Shown here piece after piece: positions 33,029 to 45,065 of a stretch of 64,000 nucleotides of DNA. The stretch's first letter is position 1, and each line of letters starts with the position of its first letter. The DNA is from Dactylis glomerata (taxonomy: Eukaryota; Streptophyta; Magnoliopsida; Poales; Poaceae): positions 682,001 through 746,000 of the forward strand of contig QXEO01000873.1 in assembly GCA_007115705.1 (NCBI GenBank), in the 5' to 3' direction. A model generated the notes under the pieces. That model was not told the DNA's origin. It did no database searches and was given only the letters and a program-made list of their open reading frames with translations. The translations under genes and the position numbers were made by a program.

Positions 33029-34192
33029 GATTAGTAGGTTAGTGCAAACAAAAATAGGTGTATGGTGGAACTCTCACAACTCACTTGAAACTGAGAGAAA
33101 CGAGGTATCTTACCATTCCAAAGTGAATAGAAGAGCTTACCAACTTGTATAGGCAAAAATGTGCACGGATGTGATGTAATGAATACCGAGGGAAAGACTA
33201 TCATATGACAACCAGGGTATATGGTGGGGCTTGGTATGGATACCTAACTACACCAAAGTACAAGTCCTAGTGCTGATCATATGACAAAGAACCCACGGAA
33301 ACGCACACGGTGGAGATAAATGGGGCAATGCAACTCTGAAAATGAGCTCAAAAAGTTGAGATATGTCGGAGGAACGCTCGATGTTGCAAAGCACAAGAGA
33401 GACGCTAGCAATGGCTCAACGAAAACGGGCACAAGATTGCGAAACAGAGCAGCCCGTAGAGCACTAAGCACGCTAGTCTCGTAGGATGGTTCTAGACACC
33501 AAGAAAGGTTTACTAAAGGCTGACAAAGAAAAGGGACAATATGTGGACTCAGAAAAAGGCAAAGAGAATAGGAAAAAGAAATTTTTTTTTAGGTAGTGCT
33601 CACGCTAGAGCACAGACAGGGTCTGAGGTCCAGCGCCAACAAAGGCCAGCGATCTGGATTTTTTTTTGATTTTTTTTACTGAATCAAATTTGGGCCAACA
33701 ACTTGGGCCAGTCCGAGCGCCTGGGAGCAGACACGCTCCACGCCGGGGCGAGCGGTCGCGCTCGAGCGCAGAGGCGCTCTGAGGTCGAGCGACCTCTGTC
33801 CCTGGGCGATCGGCGCTGCCTTTTTTTTTGACTTCTATTCGGATCAGATCTGGTGATTGCTGATCGAGTACTGCTTGGGAAGAAAACATGTGCACAGCCG
33901 CCGGCTTATAGGGAAGAAGAAGGAGATCAAAGATCAACCCAACGAATACGAAATCCGAAACGAAGATGCAGAAAAGAACGGGGATCCTAGACTCCTACAG
34001 ATTTGAAGAAAAGATACGCGAACAGACAATCAGCGACTAAAACAAGTAACTCAATGCAATCTAGGCTATGGCAAAACTAAGAACCCTAATTTTTTTTGTA
34101 GGCTTTTTCTGGATAGGACAAAAACAAAAACGAATTTACGGGGATGAAATTGTGGATGCTCACCGAGTAAACGCTGGAATCTGATACCAAGA
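33029..34192 (-). other. Untranslated leader and PBS of element A
   Basis: 1.16 kb between gag ATG and PBS (34180-34189, TGGTATCAGA on minus, three bases from the LTR). It shares with the leaders of B and G a conserved donor-like GGTAAGAT (minus) about 80-90 nt before the ATG, GCGATC/GAGCG-rich middle parts and poly-A runs. No frame of note. Confidence 0.7.
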
Positions 34193-34295
34193 TGATAAGG
34201 GATTGCCCGATCTTCTCAGTGAGCCGATGTAGATGGATGATAACTTGGTGGATAATCTGTGAGATGCACACGAACTCTCCGGCTGCTCCCCCGTT
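34193..34295 (-). repeat. 5' LTR of element A, inner part
   Basis: U5 end of the LTR (TGATAAGGG in plus orientation), cut at CCGTT by insertion of element B. It continues at 41836. Confidence 0.9.
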
Positions 34296-35183
34296 TGATA
34301 TGGGGTGGCCCGATCTTCTCAGTAAGCTTGCGGTAGTGATGATGATGATGATAGATAACTTGGTGTCGCCGATGATCTCTCCTCGCTAGATCCCTGATGC
34401 CAATGCAACAGCTCTCTACCCTTCAGATATTCACGACTTCACACACTTGCGCAACGTAGCCGTCGACCACGAAACGGTATAATTGCAATTCACTAATTCC
34501 CAATGGAACAGCAGATCACACTTAACTTGCAGTATATAATCTCCAGATCGAAACGAATTGGAGACAAGAATTCCAGATGAATGCTTAGAGCAGTCTCAAG
34601 AACTAGGGTTTTATCTAAAACGTGGTCTGACCTCTCTATGGCACATAGGCACACAATATAAGGGGGGTGCGGCTGGCCAAAGGCAGCCGACCTGACCTGG
34701 TCCTCTAACGTGGTTCGACTCAAACTTAATTGATACAAACTGACCCAATGGTTGGGTGCAGCCAACTAGGCGCGCAGGCCTTTGGTGTATGGCGCACAAG
34801 CACTTGATGGTGCGCCATATGCAGCCTCCTGCGTGATGTCCTCCTCCTCCTCATGCTGGTCGCCAGCCTCCCTCTCCTCCCTCGCGTCCATGGGCATGAT
34901 TATCACGTCTTGCTTCAGCTGCTTCAACTCCTCGCTCCCTCGTGCTATGCCTTCTTCTCCCATGAACCTGAGTATGCAAACACACAAAGACTTAGGCAGT
35001 AAACAATTCTCATTAAAAAAATAATCAGATTCTATTAGGAGCAAATTCACCTGTTGTTCTATTAACTTTGCACGAGCTCTTGTGATAGGTCCAATTCTGA
35101 TTTCATCATTGGACTTCTTCTTTGCAGCAACTTGCTTGTCATCACGAAGTGGAGATGGAACAATAGTAGGGATGTCCTCATCA
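34296..35183 (-). repeat. 3' LTR of element B
   Basis: Minus strand TGATGAGGACATCCC (35183) to ...GGGCCACCCCATATCA (34296). The polypurine tract (ten-G run on minus) lies directly outside at 35184-35200. Confidence 0.92.
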
Positions 35184-35433
35184 TCTCCCCCCCCCCTTCA
35201 AAAGGCGTCGACCTCGACGCTCCAAGGTCTTCTCCATCATATGGTGACAAATCAGCAACGTTGAAGCTGTTGCTAACGCCACCAAACTCAGCAATAGGAA
35301 TATCAATCGAGTAGGCATTATCATTTATCTTGGCTAGCACCTTGTAAGGACCAGCACCACGCGGCCTCAACTTGGAACTTCGCAGCTGTGGGAACCTATC
35401 CTTGCGCAGATGCACCCAAACCATATCTCCAGG
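34766..35433 (-). pseudogene. Integrase C-terminal tail of element B, frameshifted at the polypurine tract
   Basis: The GPY/F-like part (MVWVHLRKDRFPQ, RGAGPYKVLAKINDNAYSID) follows TAG 35434-35436. At the polypurine tract the G run is longer than in A, which throws the frame out after FEGGG. The LTR-encoded tail resumes in the other frame, with GPITRARAKLIEQQVN and LLIESDYFFNENCLL, to 34766. The same tail, minus the upstream part, is present in the 5' LTR (41414-41830). Homopolymer slippage is the likely cause. Confidence 0.75.
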
Positions 35434-36351
35434 CTAAAACAAAACTTGCTTTCTTGATTGGTTTCGTGTAGCAGCAATGTTCTTGCCTTTCTTCTCAATG
35501 GCCTGTCGTGTCTTCTCATGAATTTTCTTCACATAATCTGCTCTTTTTGATGCCTCCATATTAACTTTCTCATGCAATGGAAGAGGCAGCAAATCTAGTG
35601 GTGTGATTGGTTTAAAACCATACACCACCTCGAAAGGACAAAGCTGAGTAGTAGTGTGCACCGCTCTGTTATATGCAAACTCAACATGTGGCAAACACTC
35701 CTCCCACTCACGCAGATTTTTCTTGATCATGGCTCGCAGCAATTGTGACAATGTTCTATTCACCACCTCCGTTTGACCATCTGTTTGGGGATGACATGTA
35801 GTGCTAAACAGTAACTTCGTTCCCAGCTTGCCCCATAGTGTCTTCCAGAAGTAGCTCATAAACTTCACATCCCTGTCAGAAACAATTGTCTTGGGCACTC
35901 CATGCAAGCGGACAATGTCCCTGAAAAATAGATTAGCTATGTGCGACACATCGTCGCTTTTGTTGCATGCAATAAAGTGTGCCATCTTAGAAAATCTATC
36001 CACTACCACAAATATACTATCATGACCTCTTTTAGTGCGTGGCAAACCTAACACAAAATCCATACTTATATCTTCCCATGGTGTGAGAGGTGCAGGTAGT
36101 GGAGTATACAAACCGTGAGGCTTCAGCTTGGACTTGGACGTGTTGCATACAATGCAGCGCCTAACAAATCTGTCCACGTCACGCCTCATCTTGGGCCAAT
36201 AAAAATGATCAGCGAGCATGAGAAGCGTCTTCTCACGCCCAAAGTGACCCATCAATCCGCCAGCATGTGATTCCTGCAACAATAGCAAACGTACCGACGA
36301 TTTTGGAACACATAGTTTGTTAGCACGAAACAAAAATCTATCATGTATGTG
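35434..36351 (-). pseudogene. Integrase of element B
   Basis: About 300 codons between TAG 36352-36354 and TAG 35434-35436. Zinc-binding half: ESHAGGLMGHFG with Cys pair RRCIVCN. Catalytic DD35E: Asp in FVVVDRF, Asp in IVSDRD and Glu in DGQTEVVNRT, with D-D spacing 41 and D-E spacing 36 residues. All catalytic residues are intact; only the flanking stops separate it from RNase H and from the GPY/F tail. Confidence 0.9.
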
Positions 36352-39300
36352 CTACTTGTCCCATGCAGTTCTAAGCATACACAAACGATATGGTTCAGCA
36401 AAATCATGATCAGTGGCATACAAATCACACAAGCTCTCTAAACCAGGAATTTTAACATCAAGATGCGTCAATAACATGTTCTTCCTAGATAGAGCATCAG
36501 CAACAACATTTTCTTTCCCTTTCTTATACTTGATTATGTAGGGAAACGACTCAATGAACTCAACCCACTTAGCTAGGCGCCTATGCAAGTTAGATTGAGC
36601 TTTCAGATATTTTAAAGCTTCATGATCAGAATGTATGATAAATTCTTTTGGCCACAAATAATGTTGCCAAACCTCAAGAACTCGAACAAGCGCATACAAT
36701 TCTTTATCATAAACAGGATAATTCAGTCTAGCACCAGAAAGTTTCTCGCTGAAATAAGCAATAGGTCTACCTTCTTGCATCAACACACCACCAATTCCTA
36801 TACCACTAGCATCACATTCAACTTCAAATTGCTTAGAAAAATCTGGTAGTGCAAGCAATGGTGCAGAAGTAAGCAAACGTTTCAGCTCATCAAATGCATG
36901 ATCTTGGGCAGCGCCCCATACAAAAGGCACTCCTTTCTTAGTTAATTCATTCAATGGTGCAGCAATAGTACTAAAGTCTTTCACAAAACGCCGATAGAAA
37001 CCAGCAAGACCGTGAAAACTTCGTACTTGACTAACATTCATGGGAGTAGGCCAATTTTGAATTGCTTCAATTTTAGATGAATCTACCTCTACCCCATGCG
37101 TAGATACAACATATCCCAGAAATATCACTTTATCTTTTGCAAATGTGCACTTCTCAAGGTTAGCATATAATTTAGCATCACGCAACACTTGCAAAACTTG
37201 TCTAATATGCTCACAATGTTCAGATTCAGTGCGGCTATAAATAAGTATATCATCAAAATATACAACCACAAAACGACCAATAAACTCTCGCAAAACATGA
37301 TTCATTAAGCGCATGAATGTGCTAGGTGCATTAGTAAGACCAAAAGGCATAACTAGCCACTCATATAACCCAAATTTAGTTTTGAAAGCAGTTTTCCATT
37401 CATCCCCTTCTTTCATCCTAATTTGATGGTATCCACTACGCAAATCAATCTTAGAGAAAATAGCAGCACCACTCAATTCATCTAGCATATCCTCTAAGCG
37501 TGGAATAGGATGACGATATCGAATAGTGATGTTATTAATAGCTCTACAATCTACACACATGCGCCATGTACCATCTTTCTTAGGCACCAAAATAATAGGA
37601 ACAGCACAAGGGCTAAGAGAAACATGAATATACCCCTTGTCCAGAAGCGCTTGTACTTGTTGCTGTATTTCCTTTGTCTCTTCGGGGTTGGTCCTGTACG
37701 GCGCACGGTTTGGAAGAGTGGCACCAGGGATCAAATCAATTTGATGCTCAATTCCACGCAATGGTGGCAGTCCTGCGGGCACCTCCTCCGGAAACACATC
37801 GTCGTACTCCTGCAATACATTAGAAACACCAAGAGAAACAGGTTGCATATCATTAGAAACTAACACCTCGCCTTTGTACATAAGCACAAGTGGCATGGCT
37901 GTAGGATCCTCTCTAAATTCTACCATGTCTTCTTTGGTGGCTAATATAAGCAAACTAGGCAGTCTCTCACTTTTCGTTATATTGTCACTCACAGCTATTA
38001 CATTATTTTCTCGTGTAGGTGGCTGTTCTAGCTTCACTTCTGTTTTCTGACGAGACTCATTGACAATTTGCTGCAGAGACATAGGTTGTAGATTAATTTT
38101 CTTGCCCTTGAACTCCAAGTGATAGGTATTGGCTCGGCCATTGTGTTGCACATGGCGATCATACAGCCATGGCCGACCCAGTAGTAGGTGACAAACAGTC
38201 ATAGGAACCACATCAAACTCAATGGAATCCTTGTATGGTCCTATCTCAAAATTCACACGCACCATATGATTTACCTTCATCTCTCCATTATCACTCAACC
38301 ATTGGATGTAGTAGGGATTTGGATGAGGTAAATATTTCAGATTTAGCTTGGCACAAAGCTCCTTGCTTGCTAGATTGCGGCAGCTACCTCCATCAATGAT
38401 TACTTTGCAAGCTTTGTTTGGGCCAACTAGTGCTTTTGTTTGGAACAGATTGCAGCGCTGGGAATCAGCATGTGGCGTGACACTCAATGCACGCTGCGAG
38501 ACAACAATGGTAGGCGCTGGAGAAGCAAAGGCATCCATGCCGCCCTCACTTGTGTAACCATCATCATGGGAATCATACGGATCAACGTCATCTCCAGTCT
38601 CATACTCATTATCATCATTAACAATCATCACCTTTCTGTTTGGACACTCTCGCTTGAAGTGCCCCTTGCCACCACATGTATGGCATTGCATATCTCTATT
38701 ACGAGCTGTAGACATGTTGGAACCAGAGCTAGGCGCAGGAGCTGCTGGTTTCTTTGCAGTAGAAGCATTGGAGGCTGGGTGAGAATGTGAAGAAGAGGAG
38801 CCTCTGGTGGCACCCTCCATAGGCGCTGCGGATTGGTGTGGCGCCCTGCTAGAGAACCTCCTAGAAGGAGTATATCGTGCCTTGATTTGAGCCTCTTCAG
38901 CTAGCTGCGATTCAGCCTCCCTTGCATGATGCAAAAGCTCGTTCATATTGTTGTAGGAATGATGCCTAACAATACCTTTGATGTTGTACTTCAGCCCATG
39001 AAGAAATCGCTGCATGGTCATCTCAATAGACTCTCGAACACGTGCACGCTGCAGCAACATCTCCATCTCCATGTAATAAGCATCAACGGTCATGGTTCCT
39101 TGCTTCAACTGTGTCAATTTATCATAAACAGTACGCAGGTAATTAGTGGGAACAAAACGAGCTCGCATGATCTCCTTCATATTGTGCCATGTAAGAACAG
39201 GAAGCTCGTTGTTATCTCTTCTTTCCATCACAATGCTATCCCACCAACGCAAGGCATAACCATCAAATTCTGAAGAAGCAAGCTTGATCTTCCTATCTTC

Positions 39301-39831
39301 AGTGTAATCTTGCAAACGCCATAATTTTTCAATCTTGAGCTCCCAAGTAAGGTACTCCTCCGCATCAGTGGAGCCTTCAAATCTGGGAATCGTGAACTTG
39401 GGCTTGCCCAAGCCATCATCCTCCTGAAATGGCACACGCCGAGCACCAAGTGGTGGTGGTCGACCCTGTCCTGGAAAGCCACGCCCATGGCCATTGTTGC
39501 CCATCATGTTTTCATTATCTCCATGGACACTATCAACATCGCCATGGTCCTCATGGTGGCGTTGCTCAACAGTTACACGCAGCCCATTGACGGAAGTTGT
39601 CAATTGTTGTATGCTTGTCTGGAGAGCAGTGACTTGCGCTTGCATAGCATTGACTGTAGTTTCAGTGGCATCTACTTTCATTTGCACAGCTTGAATATTA
39701 GCGTCAATGTTTTCAGTGGATCTAGTAATAACCCCTTGCAAATGATCATGGAGAGCTTCATATTCCCTCCATGTAACAGTAGCATCATCAGCCTTTTTCT
39801 ACATCACATCATCAACACCACTAACAGACAT
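36352..39831 (-). pseudogene. Gag, protease, RT and RNase H of element B
   Basis: ATG at 39831 is followed ten codons later by TAG 39799-39801. After that, 1129 codons are open to 36352. Numbering from the first Met after the stop: capsid region about 112-285, zinc knuckle CHTCGGKGHFKREC (C353, C356, H361, C366), protease loop IIDGGS (Asp 450), RT YFDD at 828-831, then RNase H (ECDASG, DKELYALV, HSDHEALK, ADALSR). This is the best-preserved coding unit in the window. Translation from an internal Met is possible in principle but would lack the first ~30 residues. The family role is particle formation and cDNA synthesis. Confidence 0.92.
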
Positions 39832-40943
39832 GATTAGTAGGTTAGTGCACTAAATCAAAAATCTTTTTGGTGGCACACTCACAACTCACTCAAAACTGAC
39901 AAGAAAAGGAAATCTTACCGTTCCAAAGTGAATAGCAATTGCGTACCCGTTCGGATAGATGACTAATGCACGGATGTGATGAAGTGAATACCAGGGTATA
40001 AGAGCAATCACACGACAAAGCAGGAGTGTATGGTGGAGCTGTAGGTATGGTATCCTAACTACACCAAAGACAAGTCCTAGTGCTGATCGTGTGAACAAAA
40101 CACCCAAAGGAAACACACACGTGGAGATAAACGTGGCAAAGCAACTATAAAACAGGAGATGTTGCAATGCACAAGAGAGACACTAGCAATGCTCAATGTA
40201 AACAGGCACAAGATTGCTCAATCTACTAGTGCATCAACTTAGATGTATGCTTCGGCCGGCTTCTCACTTTTCTGTTTTTGATTCTTTTCTCTTTTCTCTT
40301 TTTTTTCACTTTTTTTTTGACTCTCTTTATAAAACCAATTCACGGAGTACTGTAGCTATGGCAGACAAAAATGCACTTGAAAACCCTAAACAGAGCAGCC
40401 CGTGGAGCAACAAAAATATGCTAGTCTCGTAGGAAAGGTACCTACACGATGTTGTCGAAAGGCTGTAGCTATGGATTTCAAAAGATGCAGAAAGGTACGC
40501 TATGTGGACTCGGTTTGGAAAAACAAACGAACAAGACTCGGATTTGTACCACGGCAGAAGAACGCACGGAACTCGTGCCGCGGCAGGACTCTGAGCGAGC
40601 GGCCAACGCGCTGGATCAGACAAACGCGGCCGCGGTGTCTGGTCGAGAGCGGTCGCTGCGGCGGAAACAACTAGAGATGATAGTGGACTCGGTGGAAAAA
40701 CACAACTCAGATTCAACACCTAAAACCGACTAGAACCTAGACTCCTACGGAACAAGAAATAGATCGGATCAAAGAAGGAAAACGACCAGCAACTAAAACC
40801 AATCTACGATGCAATCTAGGCTATGGCAATACTATGAACCCTAATTTTTTTTTGGCTTTTCTGGATAGGACGAAAATCAAAACTAAACTACGGATGATCT
40901 GGTGGATGCTTACCGAGGAAACACTGGAAATCTGATACCAAGA
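39832..40943 (-). other. Untranslated leader and PBS of element B
   Basis: 1.1 kb between gag and the PBS (40931-40940, TGGTATCAGA on minus). Collinear in parts with the leaders of A and G, including a donor-like GGTAAGATT (minus) near 39915. Small frames here are low-complexity. Confidence 0.7.
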
Positions 40944-41830
40944 TGATATGGGGTGGCCCGATCTTCTCAGTAAGCTTGCGGTAGTGATGATGATGATGAT
41001 AGATAACTTGGTGTCGCCGATGATCTCTCCTTGCTAGATCCCTGATGCCAATGCAACAGCTCTCTACCCTTCAGATATTCATGACTTCACACACTTGCGC
41101 AACGTAGCCGTCGACCACGAAACGGTATAATTGCAATTCACTAATTCCCAATGGAACAGCAGATCACACTTAACTTGCAGTATATAATCTCCAGATCGAA
41201 ACGAATTGGAGACAAGAATTCCAGATGAATGCTTAGAGCAGTCTCAAGAACTAGGGTTTTATCTAAAACATGGTCTGACCTCTCTATGGTGCATAGGCAC
41301 ACAATATAAGGGGGGTGCGGCTGGCCAAAGGCAGCCGACCTGACCTGGTCCTCTAACGTGGTTCGACTCAAACTTAATTGATACAAACTGACCCAATGGT
41401 TGGGTGCAGCCAACTAGGCGCGCAGGGCTTTGGTGTATGGCGCACAAGCACTTGATGGTGCGCCATATGCAGCCTCTTGCGTGATGTCCTCCTCCTCCTC
41501 ATGCTGGTCGCCGGCCTCCCTCTCCTCCCTCGCGTCCATGGGCATGATTATCACGTCTTGCTTCAGCTGCTTCAACTCCTCGATCCCTCGTGCTATGCCT
41601 TCTTCTCCCATGAACCTGAGTATGCAAACACACAAAGACTTAGGCAGTAAACAATTCTCATTAAAAAATAATCAGATTCTATTAGGAGCAAATTCACCTG
41701 TTGTTCTATTAACTTTGCACGAGCTCTTGTGATAGGTCCAATTCTGATTTCATCATTGGACTTCTTCTTTGCAGCAACTTGCTTGTCATCACGAAGTGGA
41801 GATGGAACAATAGTAGGGATGTCCTCATCG
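40944..41830 (-). repeat. 5' LTR of element B
   Basis: 887 bp, nearly identical to 34296-35183. Inner edge TGATATGG next to the PBS; outer edge at the CCGTT duplication. Confidence 0.92.
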
Positions 41831-42690
41831 CCGTTGCTAATGCAACAGATCTTCAACCCTATGGATATTCGAGACACCACACACTTGCGCATGTAGCCGC
41901 CGACCACGAAGCGGTTCTGCAATCTCCTAATTCCCAATGGAACAGCAGATCACACTTGAATTCTCAGTAGCAAAACTCTAGATCGAAACAAACTTGGAGT
42001 GGGGTAGATATTCCGAGCGAAACACAGAGGAACATATGATTTCAGAGGAAAGCTTACAAGCAATTTCGTTCTGATGTTTGGGGGTAATCTAAACGTAGTC
42101 TAAATGACAGAAGGGGGCGCCCCAGGGGTACTTAAAGGGGTTGGGGCGTCCTGGGCAAAGACCTGGCCCAAAACCAACCTATTTTGGGCCCAAACGGACT
42201 CGGTTTGACTCAAACTGGTACATACTGACCCATACATGGGTTCAGCCTATTTTGGCACGCAGGCCATGAGTGTGGCACGCCTTAGACTCATAGACATCGC
42301 GTCGAAGGCTGTCCTAGCGTGCCATCTTGTTCTCTCTCTCATGTAGACTTGATGTTCTGGTGATCTCCGGGTGCGCCTGCCTCCCTCTCCTCCCTCGCGC
42401 ACTTGATCATCAAGTCTTGCTCATCTCGCTGCGACGCATCTCCTCCTCGTGCAATGCTTGTGTTATCAACAAACCTAATCATACATAGATGCATAGACTT
42501 AGGTAGTATAAAGCTCTCATTAAATAAAACATCAGGTTCAATTAAGAGTGAGTTCACCTGTTGTTCCAATAGCTTTGCACGTGCTCTTGTAATTGGTCCA
42601 AGCCTAATCTCGTTGGACTTCTTCGCAGCAACATCTTCATCATCAATAGGAGCAGGAGATAATGGTGGTGTAATAGGGATGTCCTCATCA
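41831..42690 (-). repeat. 5' LTR of element A, outer part
   Basis: Resumes at CCGTTGCTAATGCAACAG and ends ...GTCCTCATCA at 42690 before the duplication TACCA. The coding tail seen in the 3' LTR is also present here (42339-42685). Confidence 0.92.
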
Positions 42691-42880
42691 TACCACGAAA
42701 CCGATTTTTGTGGCTAAAGACTCGCATCTACCACGGTCGTCAAAAAATTGTGGCAGAAAGATCCCGAATGATCGATAGACCACGGTAGGAAAATCGTGGT
42801 TAAAGAGTCATTAACCACGAAAAATGACCCTTTAACCATGATTTTCAACCGTGGTAGATGGACACTTTTCTTCTTGTGAA
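42691..42880. mobile_element. CACTA-like terminus (right part of the remnant at 26610)
   Basis: Read on the minus strand from 42880, CACAAGAAGAAAAGTGTCC is close to the CACTACAAGAAA terminus of grass CACTA elements. It is followed by repeated ACCACG / CGTGGT words (subterminal repeats). The first bases of the canonical CACTA end are altered. Confidence 0.5.
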
Positions 42881-43715
42881 TGAAGGTTCTAGAATCAAGT
42901 ACTACAAAAAAGAAATTTCTAGAGTCCTCGATGCCGCATAGTGCGTGACCCCACTTTGCACTGGTGGCCTGGTGGGAAATCTTTCTACTCCTTCTACTTC
43001 ATACTCTCTCCTTCCCAAATTAGGATACCTATAGTTTTGGGTTAAACTCGAACATCTAAAGTTTGACCAATTGTATGCCAAAAAATATCAACATCTACAA
43101 TATCAAATGCACATAATATGAAAATATATTTCATGATGTTTCTAAAAGTATTGGTTTTGGGTTATAATAGCAACAATTGTTTCAAAAGAGTTGGTCAAAC
43201 TTTATAAAGTTTACTTTATATAGAACTATAATCATCCAATATTGGGATAGGCCTCATAAACCATACATTTTTCTAGTATATATATGTAGGTCTCTTAAAA
43301 CAAGGTTCCATAAAATACACAGCCTGCGTTTGATCACAAAGGAGCCGAATTGAATTTCTGCACAAACCCACACCTATATAGGCCCCCAAAACAAACAGAC
43401 ATAGACAGCCCCAACCTTCCAGCGCAGCTACCGCCGTGGAACTATAGCAGAAACATAGGTTCAGCATCAAACAGACAAAACATGGGCTACTACTTCTTTG
43501 CCAAAAAAGCCTCTCTCCTTCATATGCAAGTGCTTTTCGTCCCCTTGCTGCTGCACATGGAATCAGGTGGATTGTTGATGGGGCATTCTTTTCGTTTCCT
43601 TAATTCTGCACTTTGAATTAGGTTGGTTACTGACATAAATGAAAGAACTGCTCAGCATATTTCATAGGTGTATGAGTGCCAACTTACATATGAATACTAT
43701 ACTAACCAGATGTCA
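42881..43715. other. Intergenic sequence with a degenerate Stowaway-like MITE
   Basis: TACTCTCTCCTTCCCAAATT at about 43002 resembles a Stowaway left end and is followed by typical MITE-like AT-rich sequence to about 43250. The right end is too diverged to confirm. The rest shows no gene. Confidence 0.3.
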
Positions 43716-44493
43716 CTGATATATAGTGCAACAGTGTTTAGCAGAATTGTACCTTTTCCATTGCATATTGCTAATATCAAACTGGAATAAAGTTACAACA
43801 AGCATATCTCTGTCCTCAAATACGTAGAGTAACCTTACTGCATATTTTCCATGATACGAAAATGATGTGTCAAGGGCAAGGAGAGTATCTAATTCAACAT
43901 TCAAATGATGCATCCATCAATGAGCGCCTGTTGATGATCTTGCACATGACCACGTTTCTAGAGTGAAACCTCTGATGACCGCAAGGGCAACATCTCCATT
44001 ATGCCCCTTAAAGATGTGAATATTGTGCCTGAATATATCATGTGTCTGATGAGGGCACTCAATATATTTTAGAACTCTCTCCGCATTGTTAAAGGCAACG
44101 ATATATTTGGACTTCATTGGCCAGTACAAAATACCACCTATGAGAGTTGCCGCATACTGTCAATCTCTGCCAGTATCGCGATAGTTTCACTCCAGTTTCC
44201 CATACTCCTAATTCCGATGAGTACCTCTGGACCTGTGCTATGTTCCTTTTAGTCATTATCCAAACAACCCAGAAACTGCTTGAGGGACAACCATGGTTTC
44301 TCGAAAAGAGAATGGTGCCACTTTTATACTCAAACTCCCAAATTGATGGAATTGGTATCACCATTTCAATGTTCCTGATTGGATCCCATGCTAATATCCT
44401 TCCTGACCCTTGTGGAGAATGAAGTAGCACCCAACCATTGTGGCATCCTAGGACATATAACTTGCACATTGTCCCAGAAGCCAGGATTTCCAA
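43716..44493 (-). pseudogene. F-box-associated domain protein remnant
   Basis: Minus-strand segments read as a plant F-box-associated (FBA-like) beta-propeller region. First comes CHNGWVLLHSPQGSG-ILAWDPI (near 44430), then WVVWIM..QVQRYSSELGVWE. A frame change near 44155 leads to GGILYWPMKSKYIVAFNN, and later to DVALAVIRGFTLETW. A TGA at 43917-43919 precedes WMHHLNVELDTLLALD. No F-box is seen at the N-terminus, and the start at 44493 is only a TTG. One frameshift and one stop make it a pseudogene. Intact relatives would act as substrate receptors of SCF ubiquitin ligases. Family assignment is from motif style only. Confidence 0.5.
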
Positions 44494-44759
44494 CTCTTAT
44501 AAGATGGCTGGGTAAAGATCATTCTCTAAGATGAATCGGTTTTTTCGGTGTTGTTGGTGAAAAATCCTAGCAAAGGGATTCCTGCGCTATGTGATAGGAT
44601 TTTTTTCTGAAATAATTGCTTCCCATAATGTACCATGATTTTTATGGGCCATTGATACGGCCAGTAAGCAAGTTGGGTGTGGAGGAAGTCTGACTAAAAT
44701 CTGAGCGAGTACATCGTCTTGTAATTCATTGATTGTTGTGGCTGTTCTTCAACTGAAGC

Positions 44760-45065
44760 TGGTAGGATTATGTAAATACCACATTGCATCATCAACATTA
44801 CATAAACAACACAATGCATCATCTAATTTGACTAAATAGTAGAAAGCACCATCTAATTTGACTAAACAGCAGAAGCGTCATATGATTTGATAGCACAATG
44901 CATAATCCATATTCATGTAAACAACACAATGATATAACTAGACATCACAATGCATGACAAAAAAAATACATGAACAACACAATGCATCATCTAATTAGAC
45001 ATCACAATACATCAAGAAAAATTACATGAACAACACAAACAACATGTAATCTATTGTACACAAAA
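44760..45065. repeat. Degenerate short repeats (ACACAATGCATCAT)
   Basis: The words ACAACACAATGCATCAT, ATCTAATTTGACTAAA and AGACATCACAAT recur several times over about 300 bp in an AT-rich setting. Copies are irregular, so this is a decayed tandem repeat or a 3' untranslated region. No coding. Confidence 0.45.

Larger units (their letters stand above)
34296..41830 (-). mobile_element. CRM-like retrotransposon B, inserted in the 5' LTR of A
   Basis: 7535 bp, LTRs 888 and 887 bp differing at about ten sites by eye (roughly 1%). It is flanked by the perfect duplication CCGTT (34291-34295, 41831-41835). The outer base at 41830 is G where A is expected (...CCTCATCG for ...CCTCATCA). Same family and orientation as A but diverged in gag and LTR. 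The first 1130 codons after one early stop are a single open frame; integrase is separated by a stop. At the usual 1.3e-8 rate, ~1% suggests insertion a few hundred thousand years ago. Confidence 0.92.
27320..42690 (-). mobile_element. CRM-like Ty3/gypsy retrotransposon A (hosting element B)
   Basis: LTRs of 958 bp (27320-28277) and, on the right, 34193-34295 plus 41836-42690. The perfect duplication TACCA flanks the element (27315-27319 and 42691-42695). The interior encodes gag, protease, RT, RNase H and integrase on the minus strand, with PBS TGGTATCAGA and a G-rich polypurine tract. The pol tail runs into the 3' LTR and no chromodomain is visible; gag and RT style also fit the CRM branch of chromoviruses. 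LTR divergence by eye is about 3%, older than its passenger B. Three in-frame stops disable the polyprotein. Confidence 0.92.

Noticed and set aside
34336..34355. GATGATGATGAT microsatellite in LTRs of B
   Set aside because: Short, present in both LTRs, ordinary simple repeat.
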